A stretch of DNA of 33,500 nucleotides, from NCBI RefSeq assembly GCF_964340395.1, contig NC_135559.1:19297150-19330649 (forward strand), given 5' to 3'. The notes under the pieces were generated by a model, which was not told where the DNA came from, did no database searches, and saw nothing but the letters and a program-made list of their open reading frames with translations. A program made the translations under genes and the position numbers. The DNA is from Glandiceps talaboti (lineage: Eukaryota; Hemichordata; Enteropneusta; Spengelidae). Positions 1 to 9,574 of the stretch are shown in pieces (position 1 is the stretch's first letter; each line of letters begins with the position of its first letter).

Positions 1-1013
1 GGTTTACATTTAACTATGACTAATATTATGAGATTTTGGCATCCCGCCATTGACACTGATATCACTACCACAATATGTATATCAGAATATATTATTTGAA
101 AAATCCTGCTGAAAACAATGTAATGGTTAACTGTTAGTTGTGATATGAGGAGAGGGGTGGGTCTCAGGAGAAAAGTGGGAAGAGTGTGGATATTAAGATA
201 AATCTCAGGCCACTACAGTTAGTGGTTTGAGTATAAATGTAGTTAGGATGTTGACCTCAGTTAGGCAGACGGGATTTGTTTAACTTAAATATTACAAGGA
301 AAATGTAATGCCTTCGCACAAATTCACTGTGATGGTAGTGGTGGAAAACAACCAGTGCAGTGCGTCTTAGTGGTGGCAACGGTGGAGGTTCTTACCACTG
401 TGTCAGAGTGTCCGTTTTCAGTAAAATAGGTATAGATGACTACTTTTGCGAAGATTGTTTTGGGGAAAGTCACAGTGTATGTGACCGTCTTTGCTTCACT
501 TTGCCCTCCCCACTTTAACTACTGGAGGCTTTCCAAAATTTAATGGAAATTGATATAATGAGTACAATTATACTAGTATTCAACAAGCACATACATTGTT
601 CAACTGTGCAATTCACACACAGTGTATACATGTGTTCTTAACCCGTATATGCTTTTCTGTGTCCTGTACCCCCTTAACCCTTCGAAACGAAATGTAATTA
701 TTAGTTATTCAGTAGCTTGGAACTTTCCGTTAGTTATTCTCTATGAACACACATACATCCTTAGACAGGCTAGTGTGTGAGAGCCATTGACTAACTAGTC
801 AGACTAATTTGATTGTATAAGATAGATTTCAGCCATAAAACGTGACTTGATGTTTCAAAACTACAGGACACCACTTCCTATTAAGAGGTGTTTGAGTGAT
901 AATGTGGTCCACAGTCAGCTCTGTTATAGTGAATAGTTAGTTTTATAATATACCTAGTGATAATGCTGTGCCATGATTCGCTAGAATCAGTCACGTGATA
1001 GGAAAATAGAATG

Positions 1014-1035
1014 ACTATTTCCCTAGGGAAATAGT
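1014..1035. repeat. Perfect 22-bp palindrome
   Basis: The two 11-base arms around the centre CCTAGG (1022-1027) are exact reverse complements. The core reads CTATTTCCCTAGGGAAATAG with one further A/T pair outside. It lies in sequence absent from the related segments at 6413-7720 and 31640-32300. CACGTG E-box-like words occur on either side (near 992 and 1053). It could be a dimeric protein-binding site or chance; no function is shown. Confidence 0.6.
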
Positions 1036-1387
1036 TCCATCAACATTTACATGGTCACGTGACCATCGCGCGTTCACAGCAGGTCAAAATGGCAGCTTCT
1101 GACGATGTCGTCTGCCACCGCGAGTTCACAGCATGAGGTATATTATAAAACACATATTGCCTGGCCTATATTCGGGCTATAGCACCCGTTCATTACCCCC
1201 TCGTGACTGTGAGTTACCAGAATCACAACTTTCAACTGAGGGGCATTTGTCACTGTGAGTTATGAATACTTTCCAGCTGATGAATGAAGAAAACATATTG
1301 GAGAATAACAAAATAATTATACCGGCACCAGTACAGTAACATCAAAGAAAAATCGGGCAAAGTAATGGAAATTCTGAAAGTTTTGAC

Positions 1388-1505
1388 TTATATTTCGAAG
1401 ACAGCAGAATCAATGACATAGAGACGCATTGTATGGCATAGATGCGTGTTGTCGTGACATAGAACGACCAGAGTATATATTCCATATTTCTTGTTGAACC
1501 TGGCT
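1388..1505 (+). repeat. Dispersed repeat, inverted relative to 11935-12050
   Basis: The core 'tgtcgtgacatagaacgacc' and the following 'agagtatat.ttccatatt' match the reverse complement of 11943-11990. The match extends with more mismatches upstream ('cagcagaa.caatgac.tag' in both). The two copies lie in opposite orientations about 10.5 kb apart, on either side of duplication unit A. Neither copy has a shared open frame. Confidence 0.65.
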
Positions 1506-1831
1506 TGTGTATGGTATAATTACTTTGATACGTTTCAGCAATTGCTATATTTGGTTACATAAAGTATTGAGAGAATACAGCAGACTTAAACAAAGTCTTT
1601 TTAACAGTCATGTTACCAAGCAACCTGGTTCGCAATGTAATGAGGAGTTCTTCATGCTGAAGGCTTCCCTCTGTGACAGACCATGTTTAATAGTAAGGAC
1701 AAAACTATCATGACATCACATCGAATGGGGGCAGGCTTCAGGTATTGTTTTTATTGCGACCCCCCCCCCCCCATTGAAATAATAATTGAAACCATATATC
1801 CATTGGCCCCAAGTACCAATTCTTTTCAATT

Positions 1832-2035
1832 CATCACACCACTTCTGTGTCCTTTTAAAAAGCTAATCGAACTGGAAAAGATATTACTTTTGGAATAAAA
1901 ACAAACAATTAGATTTAAACTCAATGCCTTCTGTAAGGGTATTGTCTTAAGATTTTTGTTCCTACACACAATAATTGTTGGCCCCATCACACCACTTCTG
2001 TGTCCTTTTAAAAAGGTAATCGAACTGGAAATTTT
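1832..2035 (+). repeat. Two-unit direct repeat, period about 153 bp
   Basis: A block of about 47 bases beginning 'catcacaccacttctgtgtc' at 1832 recurs at 1985 with one substitution. Both copies are preceded or led into by 'ttggcccc'. The spacer between them is AT-rich. No coding potential is supported. Confidence 0.7.
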
Positions 2036-2039
2036 AAGA

Positions 2040-2690
2040 TATTGCCAAATTACTGAAAGTCATTGATTATGCAAATGAGTCATTCAAAGTAAAAGCTACA
2101 TCACCAAAGTGTAACTAGGAGACACGTCAATAAGCTTTATGAGACATGTGCACTCTGGTATGATAAATGTATGTACCACATTGTATATCACCTGAAGCTT
2201 GCACCCTTCATGTATAGCCTAATTACTGAATATCATCAATTATGCAAATTACACATTAAAACTAAGAGTTACATCTATAAGCTTTATGAGACATGTGGAC
2301 CCTGGTATCATGAATGTATGTACCAAATTATGTACCAAATTATATTGACCTGGAAACTTGCACTCTTCTTATAAAGCCTAATTACTGAATATCATAAATT
2401 ATTAGCAAATGTCTCATTAAAACTAAAAAGGTACATCAACAAGCTTTTCAGGACATGTGCCCTGGTTTGTTTGAAGTATGTACCATATTATATCAAATCT
2501 GTAGTGTGCATTCTTAAGATAGATCTAATTACTGAAAACCATTCATTATGCAAATGAGTCATTAAAACTACAAGTTATATTATCAAACTTTATATGACAC
2601 ATGCACTTTATATCATCAATGTTTGTACCAAATTATGTTAAACTTGAAGTATGCATAATATAATTAACGAAACCATTAATTATGACTAAT
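2040..2690 (+). repeat. Degenerate tandem array, units of about 150-170 bp
   Basis: Four units start at about 2048, 2220, 2380 and 2526, each with 'aattactgaa..tcat..atta' followed by 'gcaaat(g)..tcattaaaactaa'. Most then carry 'aagcttta.gagacatgtg' and 'atgaatgtatgtaccaaatta'. The short open frame at 2171-2374 lies inside the array and is a by-product of it. The left end of unit B (17640) starts in the middle of an equivalent repeat unit, so this array is where the segmental duplication boundary lies. Confidence 0.75.
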
Positions 2691-2796
2691 TCCTATTCAT
2701 CGTATGTTAACCAAAACCTTTATAGTTCTAGGCATTACCCTAAATAACATGTGCATAAAATTTTGTTTGAATTGAGTTAACAACTTTTGACAAAAT

Positions 2797-2855
2797 GATG
2801 AGACAGACAGACAGCTAGCCAGCCAGCCAGCCAGCCAGCCAGACAGACAGACATG
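2797..2855 (+). repeat. (AGAC)n/(AGCC)n microsatellite
   Basis: Imperfect tetranucleotide repeat of AGAC and AGCC units just beyond the 3' end of the glycosyltransferase gene. The unit B equivalent at 18118-18152 is pure AGAC, so the AGCC units are a difference between the copies. The minus-strand open frame at 2697-2930 is made largely of this repeat and is not a gene. Confidence 0.85.
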
Positions 2856-3146
2856 CAGACACAGACTTTTCATCCCTAAATTATAACCTTCCCTTGCAAA
2901 AGGTAAAATGGATATAACAGGATCACCCAAACACGGTAGGACCTATTATATTATATATTATTATACATATTACCATTTAGGTGGACATATATGTGTTAAA
3001 GTGGAAGTAAACTGCGGCTGGAAATATAAAAACAAATTCTATAAAACCTACGAAAATATTGTATCTTTGTTCTTCACACCTTTCCTAAAGAGAGATGAAA
3101 TCGTGTTCTTAGCAGTCGACTTTCCTTAATCTCCTGGGGTTCTACG

Positions 3147-4756
3147 TCAGACGTGAGTTGAACCCTGTGTAGTAGCATTTGAAGCAATCAAATTAGGTGA
3201 TCCATAATAGATATATCGACACATTTCTCCAAAAGCGTTGTCTAGTCTGTTAATGATTTCCAACGTAAATGGTTGTGATTGCGGGTATACTTTACGATAT
3301 TTTCTAATGTAGATATGTAGAGTGAAATGTTCATTTGTCCAGTTGTATTTACCTAGGAAGATTGTATCCCAGTGGGAAAGATTTGGCTCAATCAAACTAT
3401 GAGGTTCAATGTGCAATAAATGGTTATTTTCTTTTGCCAATTCATGTTGCTTTCGGACAGAGTTGCAATCCCAGCATTTGGTGTTATAGTATTTGTAGCT
3501 GTTGTAAAAGAGTTTTAGAAATGTCGAGTGTTTGCTTGCTAAAATTAGGCCGTTTGCGATCGTGTTGTCACCGGATCTGCCAGCAGTGTAGTAGTAGTGA
3601 CGTAATGGGTCTAAAGATGCCAAAACAAACAAGTCCAGATCAAGGTAAACACCTCCCCACATCATCAAAATCTGCAGTCTTGCGACATCGGCAGCATGTT
3701 CTGGCCATTCAGTTGAGAGTTTCTGCTCAAACACCTTTGAAGGCATTGTCATGTTGTGGATTACCAATGTAGGAATACTCTGTCTGGCCTCCTTCCACCA
3801 TTTGCCATCCGGTTCACAGTCTGTGTGAAACAAAATTACGTCTGCCTTCATAATTCTATGTACACTCAGAATGCTGATAAGATTTACAAACTGAAATTCA
3901 TGACATGTAAACCAGGTTAAATGTGCGATGTTTGGTACTACTAATTGATTATGTGGACGAAGGAATCCAAACTCTTCTCCTTGTTTCATTGACGATCCAG
4001 TAACATTGTATGAGTAAACAAAAGCCTCACTTGATCTCGAATCGACATCTTCGCTTGAAGTGGAATGATTTGATTGCATCTAAAATGTACAAAAGAAAGA
4101 ATACATACTAATTTAACATTGGACATTACAAATAATAACGGTTTAAATTGGGTTCATAGTAATGATACGAAGGAGTGGCAGTTACTCAAAATATTATTTT
4201 ACATATTAGCATTGGTAGTTAGATATCACATTAATAGGCTAGCATACTTTTAAATTCTATAACAATATGTATTTTAAGCAACGCTTCTACATGAACGGTA
4301 TGTCAATGAAACGTATATCGTTAAAGTGATAAACCGTCATCACAGATCAGATAAGAGTCATAATTTGCGGAGACACGTGACCGTTCCCACTGTGCGTTCG
4401 TTGACATCCATATTTCAGACATCCTCAACCTAATTTCAACCAAATCTGGCGCAAATATCGTACACAATAGACACTACATTATCACTGCTCGATTTTATAC
4501 ATGGCATGATTGTGATCATTCTTCACAGATTTAAACACAAACACTTGTCCACATCTTGTTTGTAATGTGCACGTCTCCATCCTTCGCATACCGTTAACGT
4601 TGCATCCCCCAATACAAGGATTCGAAGTCCTACATCGACTAAGCGATACGTAATCACGCAAATGAAGATGGTAAGAATTATTGTAGTTGCCTTCATTATC
4701 GATTCAATGATGGTTACTGAATTATCCAAGGGTACAGTGTTACTGTCTTCATCCAT
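3147..4756 (-). CDS. DXD-motif glycosyltransferase, type II membrane protein (unit A copy, two exons)
   Basis: Predicted Golgi glycosyltransferase of the Gly_transf_sug / A4GALT-like family, which uses a UDP-sugar and a divalent metal; the sugar and acceptor are unknown. Exon 1 (4756-4592) encodes 55 residues including an anchor, ATTIILTIFICVITYRLV. Exon 2 (4079-3147) encodes 310 residues. The donor is GT at 4591-4590 and the acceptor 'ttttag' lies at 4085-4080, giving a phase 0 join and a 365-aa product. The DXD metal site is DLD at full-length residues 202-204, within WGGVYLDLD; the HAADVARLQIL stretch before it is typical of the family. Several N-glycosylation sequons (e.g. NVT, NMT, NWT) suit a lumenal domain. 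I chose the ATG at 4756; ATG 4696, just before the anchor, has a better context (A at -3). A TGA replaces the CGA of the unit B copy, so it ends seven residues earlier. A 5' untranslated exon may be missing from this model. Confidence 0.8.
4080..4591 (-). other. Intron of the unit A glycosyltransferase gene
   Basis: This 512-bp intron begins GTATGC, after ACG where unit B has AAAG, and ends in a pyrimidine-rich tract plus TTTTAG directly before the ATG that opens exon 2. Retaining it would put stop codons between the anchor and the catalytic domain. The unit B intron (19375-19880, 506 bp) has the same boundaries and is almost identical in its 3' half, at 4080-4250. Confidence 0.75.
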
Positions 4757-5171
4757 CAACACGGTAGGACTGCCTAATGGGGCTGTACAAGTAGGGGTAA
4801 TGTTTTACAAAGTGCACGAATCATATGCATGTACCAGCTGCACTTTATCGATGATGTCATAGTCTGCTTTCAGTAAATATATCAATATATGAAAGTGTAG
4901 GTTTCAATATCATTGTTCTTTGTCTTTGCCTAGCTTTGTAATAATATATTTTGATTTCATTTTATTACGAATATCATGAAAATGATGCAAAAATCTGTCA
5001 TTTATTTTCACAATATTTTTTGTCCTACTTCATTTCCCATCGCCAGTTGTGTTGTAATAAGTCGCATGTACACATGTGGCATTTAGCCATTAAGCTTACT
5101 ATTGTTCAAAATAAATTCGAAATCAGCCTGTATAAAAGAACAACGTATGATGGCATCAGCTGAGTTGTCAC
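4757..5171. other. 5' flank of the unit A glycosyltransferase gene
   Basis: AT-rich, no gene supported. It is collinear with 20046-20466 in unit B with scattered small indels. Reading on the minus strand toward the gene, I see AT-rich words near 4880-4900 but no clear TATA/Inr pair. The short open frame at 4951-5163 is shifted by indels in the other copy. Confidence 0.4.
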
Positions 5172-5177
5172 CAAAAA

Positions 5178-5349
5178 GGTCATTCATAGGATAGATTTAT
5201 TAATTTAAATGTAGGTGCCAATATATACATTACATAATAAGTAGCAGGTATGTAGAAGTGCATGAAACGTGACCAATAGGGAAGATAATTTCCTGATACG
5301 GTATTCCCCAGAATTCGATTTAAAAACGCAATGTTATGTTCACTCAGTA

Positions 5350-5417
<68 letters not shown>

Positions 5418-5835
5418 ACAGACATACACACACACACACTCCCTCTCTCTCTCTCTCTCTCTCTCGCTCTCTCTCTTAGGTCTCTATCTGTCTGTGTCCG
5501 TCTGTCTCCTGTCTGTCTGTCTGTCTGCCTGTCTGTCTGTCTGTCTCTGTTGTGTTTTCTACAAGACGCCGTTTCTCTTATGTCGTTCTCCAGTTTGTAA
5601 CATTATGAATACACTTGTGATCCGCTTGGATAATATATACTCTGTCAGTGTGCTGTATTTAACCGTTCAGTCCCCGTTTTATATTGTTTGTAGTTGTGAT
5701 TGTTTAAAATCGCATACATAATTTATACCAGTTGCATCAAACTATTTAAAAAAAACATTTATTAAAATGTGACCCTCTGAACTCTTTCCGAACAGCTTGA
5801 ACAGCTTGTACTTATTGCTATGGCAATATACAAGG
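5178..5835 (+). repeat. Repeat-bearing block with (CA)n, (CT)n and (GTCT)n
   Basis: The simple repeats run from about 5350 to 5546: (CA)n to 5415, a short CA-rich stretch, (CT)n at 5440-5476, then imperfect (GTCT)n. The flanks ('ggtcat.cataggat' at 5178; the 'gaacagcttgta..ttattgcta' hairpin at about 5795-5833) define a block present once here and twice in tandem in unit B (20467 and 21083). All open frames across it (Thr/His, Ser/Leu/Val/Cys repeats) are products of the microsatellite. Confidence 0.85.
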
Positions 5836-6412
5836 TACACAGTTGGAGTTTAAATGACCTCATGAACTCGAGATCCGCGCAGAAATACAATGTGTATTGA
5901 GGGCGTTACATCGAGATCGCTCTCGCTAATTTCATTTTCTATATGCTTTGCTGTACGTTTATACATGACCAACGTAACTGAAGACAAACCTCGCTATGCG
6001 ATAAAAATCACCGACCACAACATCTTCACTTTACAGCGTTATTCTTTGCTCTTTCTTCTTACCAAAAATCATCACAAAATGAACGATGGAGTAATTGGTC
6101 TTCAAAAGTTGTATTTTTAGCGGTCTGTTGGAGGACTACATGATATATTCCTAAGGATTTTCAGCGATCAAGATCTGGATAATCTCAGTTTTCGAACATG
6201 ATAATTTTAATATTGCATAATGATGGAAAAAGCTGAAAATAACACTACTGTTCTACAACAGCTTCGTTTGGTCTTTTAAATACTAAACGTCGGATAGTAA
6301 TTTTGTGGATGGACACTAAATTATTAACACTAAAAAGACTCGGGATGGGTCAGATTTTATATTACAAATTTGTTCTCGGGGTGCGCCATATTTAAGAAGC
6401 TTAGAGGAGGGT
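5836..6412. other. Conserved intergenic segment, no gene
   Basis: Collinear with about 21838-22370 in unit B. A plus-strand open frame (about 5965-6120 here, 21945-22202 in B) looks conserved. However, the four substitutions within the shared part are all amino-acid changes, and one extra T in unit A brings a stop, so it behaves like noncoding DNA. Confidence 0.5.
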
Positions 6413-7720
6413 GACATGTTACTATAACTAATTTTATCATCAAACTTTTGCATTTGTTTTGTGATCTTGACATCCCACCATTGCTGCTGATGTACAATGA
6501 TATAAGACCATATTAGTGAAATCGATTCTGGTTGAATCCATGTAATAGATAATTGTTTTTTGTGGGAATCAAAGGGGTGGGAAGAGAAGTTGGTCTTATG
6601 GGAGAAAAAATGGGAACAGTGCGTTAAGTTACTGGAATAACGTCGTCAGCGAGCGTGTCGGTAGAGCACCCATCTAGGCTGAGGGGGATCTTGCGTCACT
6701 TACATACAATGAAAGGAATCACATGTACTAGTATTGTTATCACAAAAAATTCACCATGATGGTAGAAGACGACAACAGCCAATTATGTGGTGACAGTGAG
6801 GGGAGTTGTTATCGCTGTGTCTCAGACTCGGATCTCTTTTCATTTCTTAGATTATTTCAACACATGCTTTAAAAACGATGGACATTGGGAAGGGCCACAA
6901 ATTTAAGGGAATTATGTAGGACAACTTTTCCGCAATTGAGTCATATGTGACAGACTGTGCTTGACTTTCCCCTGCCCTCCCTATTGTAATCACAGAAGGT
7001 TCCCTAAAGTTCAATGGAAATTATTGAGTACAATGCTAGTATTCAACAAACACATACATGTAGTTTTATAATATGTAATTCAGTCACTGTCTACATGTAT
7101 TGCATAACCCTTATATGCCTTATATATCTGTTTCCCGTATTTCCTGCTTCGGGAAAGAACGTAATTATTAGTAGGAGCTTGAACATTTGTGATAGTTTTA
7201 TTCTATTTACAACCATTACAAACAATCCAATTCAGACTATAATTGGTGTCACAGTATTGTTGTCGCTCATCTTCCTCAAGGCTTGATATAATCCTTCATT
7301 AGAAATTCAATTATACTAGTTCACATGTAATACTGCATTTGGCTAGAGTGTGTATTGAGAGAATTATTGTACCAGTCTTTTCAACAAATTTGATGAAAAT
7401 GTGTGAATGGATATCCAGTACCATAAATGTTTTGGCCCATTATATATGGTCCAATGTGAATATACATATATGCAAACACTGAGACTGTAAGCGTCTGTTC
7501 TGTTAACACGTATATTAGTTAAAGTCAACGTGCGATACGAATTGTGCAAGGGATGACCTGTCTGCTTGGTAACTCCTTTCAGCAAATTGGTATTAATAGT
7601 GTTGGTTCTGTACGTAATGTTTATCTACTCGAGCGCTGAAGGCTGCCCTCACAGAAAGGCGGTGTTTATAGTAATCACGTGATATCACATTGCATGGGGG
7701 CAGGCTTCATAACGTCGCAC
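6413..7720 (+). repeat. Recurrent intergenic segment, unit A copy
   Basis: The same segment occurs in unit B (about 22371-23008 plus 25881-26600, split by a LINE) and in old diverged form at 1-1760 and about 31640-32300. At 6640-6695 it has a 'gtcggtagagcacccatct' stretch that resembles the D-arm/A-box part of a tRNA, so part of it may derive from a tRNA-related SINE. At 7042-7062 it preserves the uninterrupted site into which the unit B LINE inserted. The open frames at 7014-7286 and 7364-7585 have no recognisable product. Confidence 0.65.
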
Positions 7721-8019
7721 AATTTCCTGATAGAGGGACGGTAAACTATGTACGGACGACCACTCATCCATATAAATACCTCACACAGTTGCTGTACCTG
7801 AACTGTGAAAGCACAGTAGGTAGTCCTAGAAAAAAATAATCGCTTTCAGAACACGAACAAAACATCGATTTATTTCATTTTTTCTAGGGTTCGCCCCGCA
7901 ATATGAAATGGTTTACCCTTTCACGCATACACATTCACAAATGTGTTAAAACATAACTTGGGTGATTAAACCAGGAGTAGTAGATTAATAAATTTTAGAC
8001 TTTAATTTACCTATTTATT

Positions 8020-8168
8020 AGTAATGTTTTTTTTATATATCTTTTTGCAAATAAAGCGACTGAAATGGGAGGTGTTTTTTACCATGGGAGTAGTTATTTG
8101 TACCTACACATGGTAAAAAAACTACTCCTATGGTAAAAAACCCTACTCCCATGGTAAAAAATATCCCT
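8020..8168. repeat. Fold-back (MITE-like) hairpin element
   Basis: A 'ttttttaccatgggagtag' arm at about 8078-8092 is followed by several reverse-complement copies ('ctactccyatggtaaaaa') at 8111-8160, so the strand can fold back. It begins with a T-run. The unit B copy (26690-26890) has the same arms with one more copy of the arm motif and a T-run expanded to over 30. No transposase is encoded. It is either a small nonautonomous element or a local inverted-repeat expansion. Confidence 0.6.
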
Positions 8169-8397
8169 GTGTATTCATTAAGCTACCGTATTAAGCAGGA
8201 CCACCTCACCATTCTCACCTTTTAAAGGGGGGGGGGATCAGAGGAGGGGTTACTTCAGTTTAGTTGTCAAAGAAGAGGGAATCATCACTTTTACAAAGGG
8301 ATCAACAGGGAGGGGGGTACTCTGAAATTTTGCAAAATCTAAACTTCATTAACGTAGTACATATGATTATTTGGAAGGTGACAACCATGCTTTAATA

Positions 8398-8403
8398 TCT
8401 ATA

Positions 8404-8498
<95 letters not shown>

Positions 8499-8501
8499 TT
8501 A

Positions 8502-8576
<75 letters not shown>
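8398..8576 (+). repeat. (ATCT)n-(GTCT)n compound microsatellite
   Basis: Long uninterrupted ATCT run from about 8400 to 8500, then GTCT to 8575. The corresponding site in unit B (28286-28335) has only a short, mixed GTAT/GTCT tract. The Ser-Ile-Tyr-Leu / Ser-Val-Cys-Leu frame across it is an artefact of the repeat. Confidence 0.95.
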
Positions 8577-8578
<2 letters not shown>

Positions 8579-9574
8579 AACTGGGTTGTCATACTGTACA
8601 AATAAATGAAAACTATGAAAACTGGATGAACTCCACAAACTCAACTCAAAGGTTTTTCAAAACTTCTGACTAGCTTTCGTCCATTCACACAGCATCATCA
8701 GGTAAGCAAAGCTAATTGTATACAATTAGGACAAGGGCCAGCTAGTATGTACTGGAGAGTAAAATTGCTAAATAATTGAGGTGTGCAAGGACTATATTCA
8801 AGTATTTTTTTATAAGTTGATTTTAAATACTCCATGCAACAAACTTGAAAACGGTCCTTTATATGGCTTTTAACCTGCAAATGCAATGCTAACTACTCTA
8901 TTCAAAAAGTGCATGATATCGTTTGATATTTTATGCCTCTAGTTCTGTATCAAGCAAAGAGTGGATCGCAAAATGTAGTTGTCACTAGCACTCTTGTATT
9001 TTTCCCTCATTTTGATAGCAATTAATGGCACATTAATAAGATTTGGTTATAAGGACGATGGACGATATTTTAAACCAAGGAAAATCGAAAATAACAGAGT
9101 GGACCCATTTTAGAGTCTTCATTGAGCAGTAAAAAAACTCACATATACGTATTGTCAAATTGGGAGTAGTCCCACCCCGGCCCCCCTGGTGTTCTAGAAT
9201 ATGGCTCACAGGAGGAGGGGATCAGTCTATTTCAGAACAACACAAACATCCCCAGTTGTAACAACTAAACACTCCCTTAAAAGATAAGAACACTGAATGG
9301 AAGTGCTAAAACTTTGTTGGTTTAAGATGTTGACGAAATAACACGAAGAATAGCTAAGATAGGACGATAAAAAATATTTGATACCATACTGATTAAGAAC
9401 ACAAAAACCCTATGTTATAATATTGAAATAATATAAGAATATTGAAAATAAGTGAAACATAATCATGAACTACTGATCGTAAGTATTAACTATTATAATT
9501 ATATGACGTGCAGGGGAGAGGCTTCTGATTTTTAAATAACCAAGAATGTAAAGGCTTTTAAGTGTTTTTAAATT
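8577..9574. other. Intergenic flank 3' of the unit A sulfotransferase, no gene
   Basis: Collinear with 28335-28710 and 29288-29949 in unit B. It contains a 'taattgtatacaatta' palindrome (about 8714-8729, also at 28485-28500). Nothing coding is conserved. Unit B has about 580 bp more at the point matching 8932-8940. Confidence 0.5.

Larger units (their letters stand above)
1..1760 (+). repeat. Old diverged copy of the unit A intergenic segment at 6413-7720
   Basis: No gene is supported here. The stretch aligns collinearly, with many gaps, to 6413-7720. Shared landmarks are the 'catccc(a/g)ccattg' motif near 40, the 'cacaaattcac..tgatggtag' stretch near 318, the 'gccctccc' to 'caatggaaatt..gagtacaa' stretch at 500-570, the 'gtattcaacaa.cacatacat' stretch at 577-600, 'gtaattattag' near 690, and 'catgggggcaggcttca' at about 1723-1740. 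Divergence is much higher than between units A and B, so this is an older duplicate. It has extra sequence at about 830-1500 that is absent from 6413-7720. The short open frames at 1507-1713 and 1683-1898 are not conserved and look fortuitous. Confidence 0.6.

Noticed and set aside
3335-3772. 145-residue plus-strand frame inside the unit A glycosyltransferase
   Set aside because: It is the antisense of the catalytic exon; the unit B version is broken up and shorter, while the minus frame is intact in both.
4523-4591. Continuation of exon 1 frame past GTATGC (VCEGWRRAHYKQDVDKC...) as coding
   Set aside because: The frame differs in its end between copies and stops soon, whereas splicing at GTATGC joins in frame to the catalytic exon through a good acceptor.
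5180-5721. Several frames of 85-150 residues rich in Thr-His, Cys-Val or Ser-Leu; likewise 20555-20883 and 21080-21714
   Set aside because: They are translations of (CA)n, (CT)n and (GTCT)n simple repeats.
5965-6120. Plus-strand frame MTNVTEDKPRYAIKI..., repeated at 21945-22202, as a possible small gene
   Set aside because: The four substitutions between copies in the shared part are all amino-acid changing and a 1-bp insertion in unit A brings a stop; this is how noncoding DNA evolves.
8640-8705. Hammerhead-ribozyme-like core on the minus strand (CTGATGA ... CGAAA), as found in some Penelope-like elements
   Set aside because: Stems I, II and III cannot be paired properly, and the unit B copy has CTGATAA, which breaks the core.
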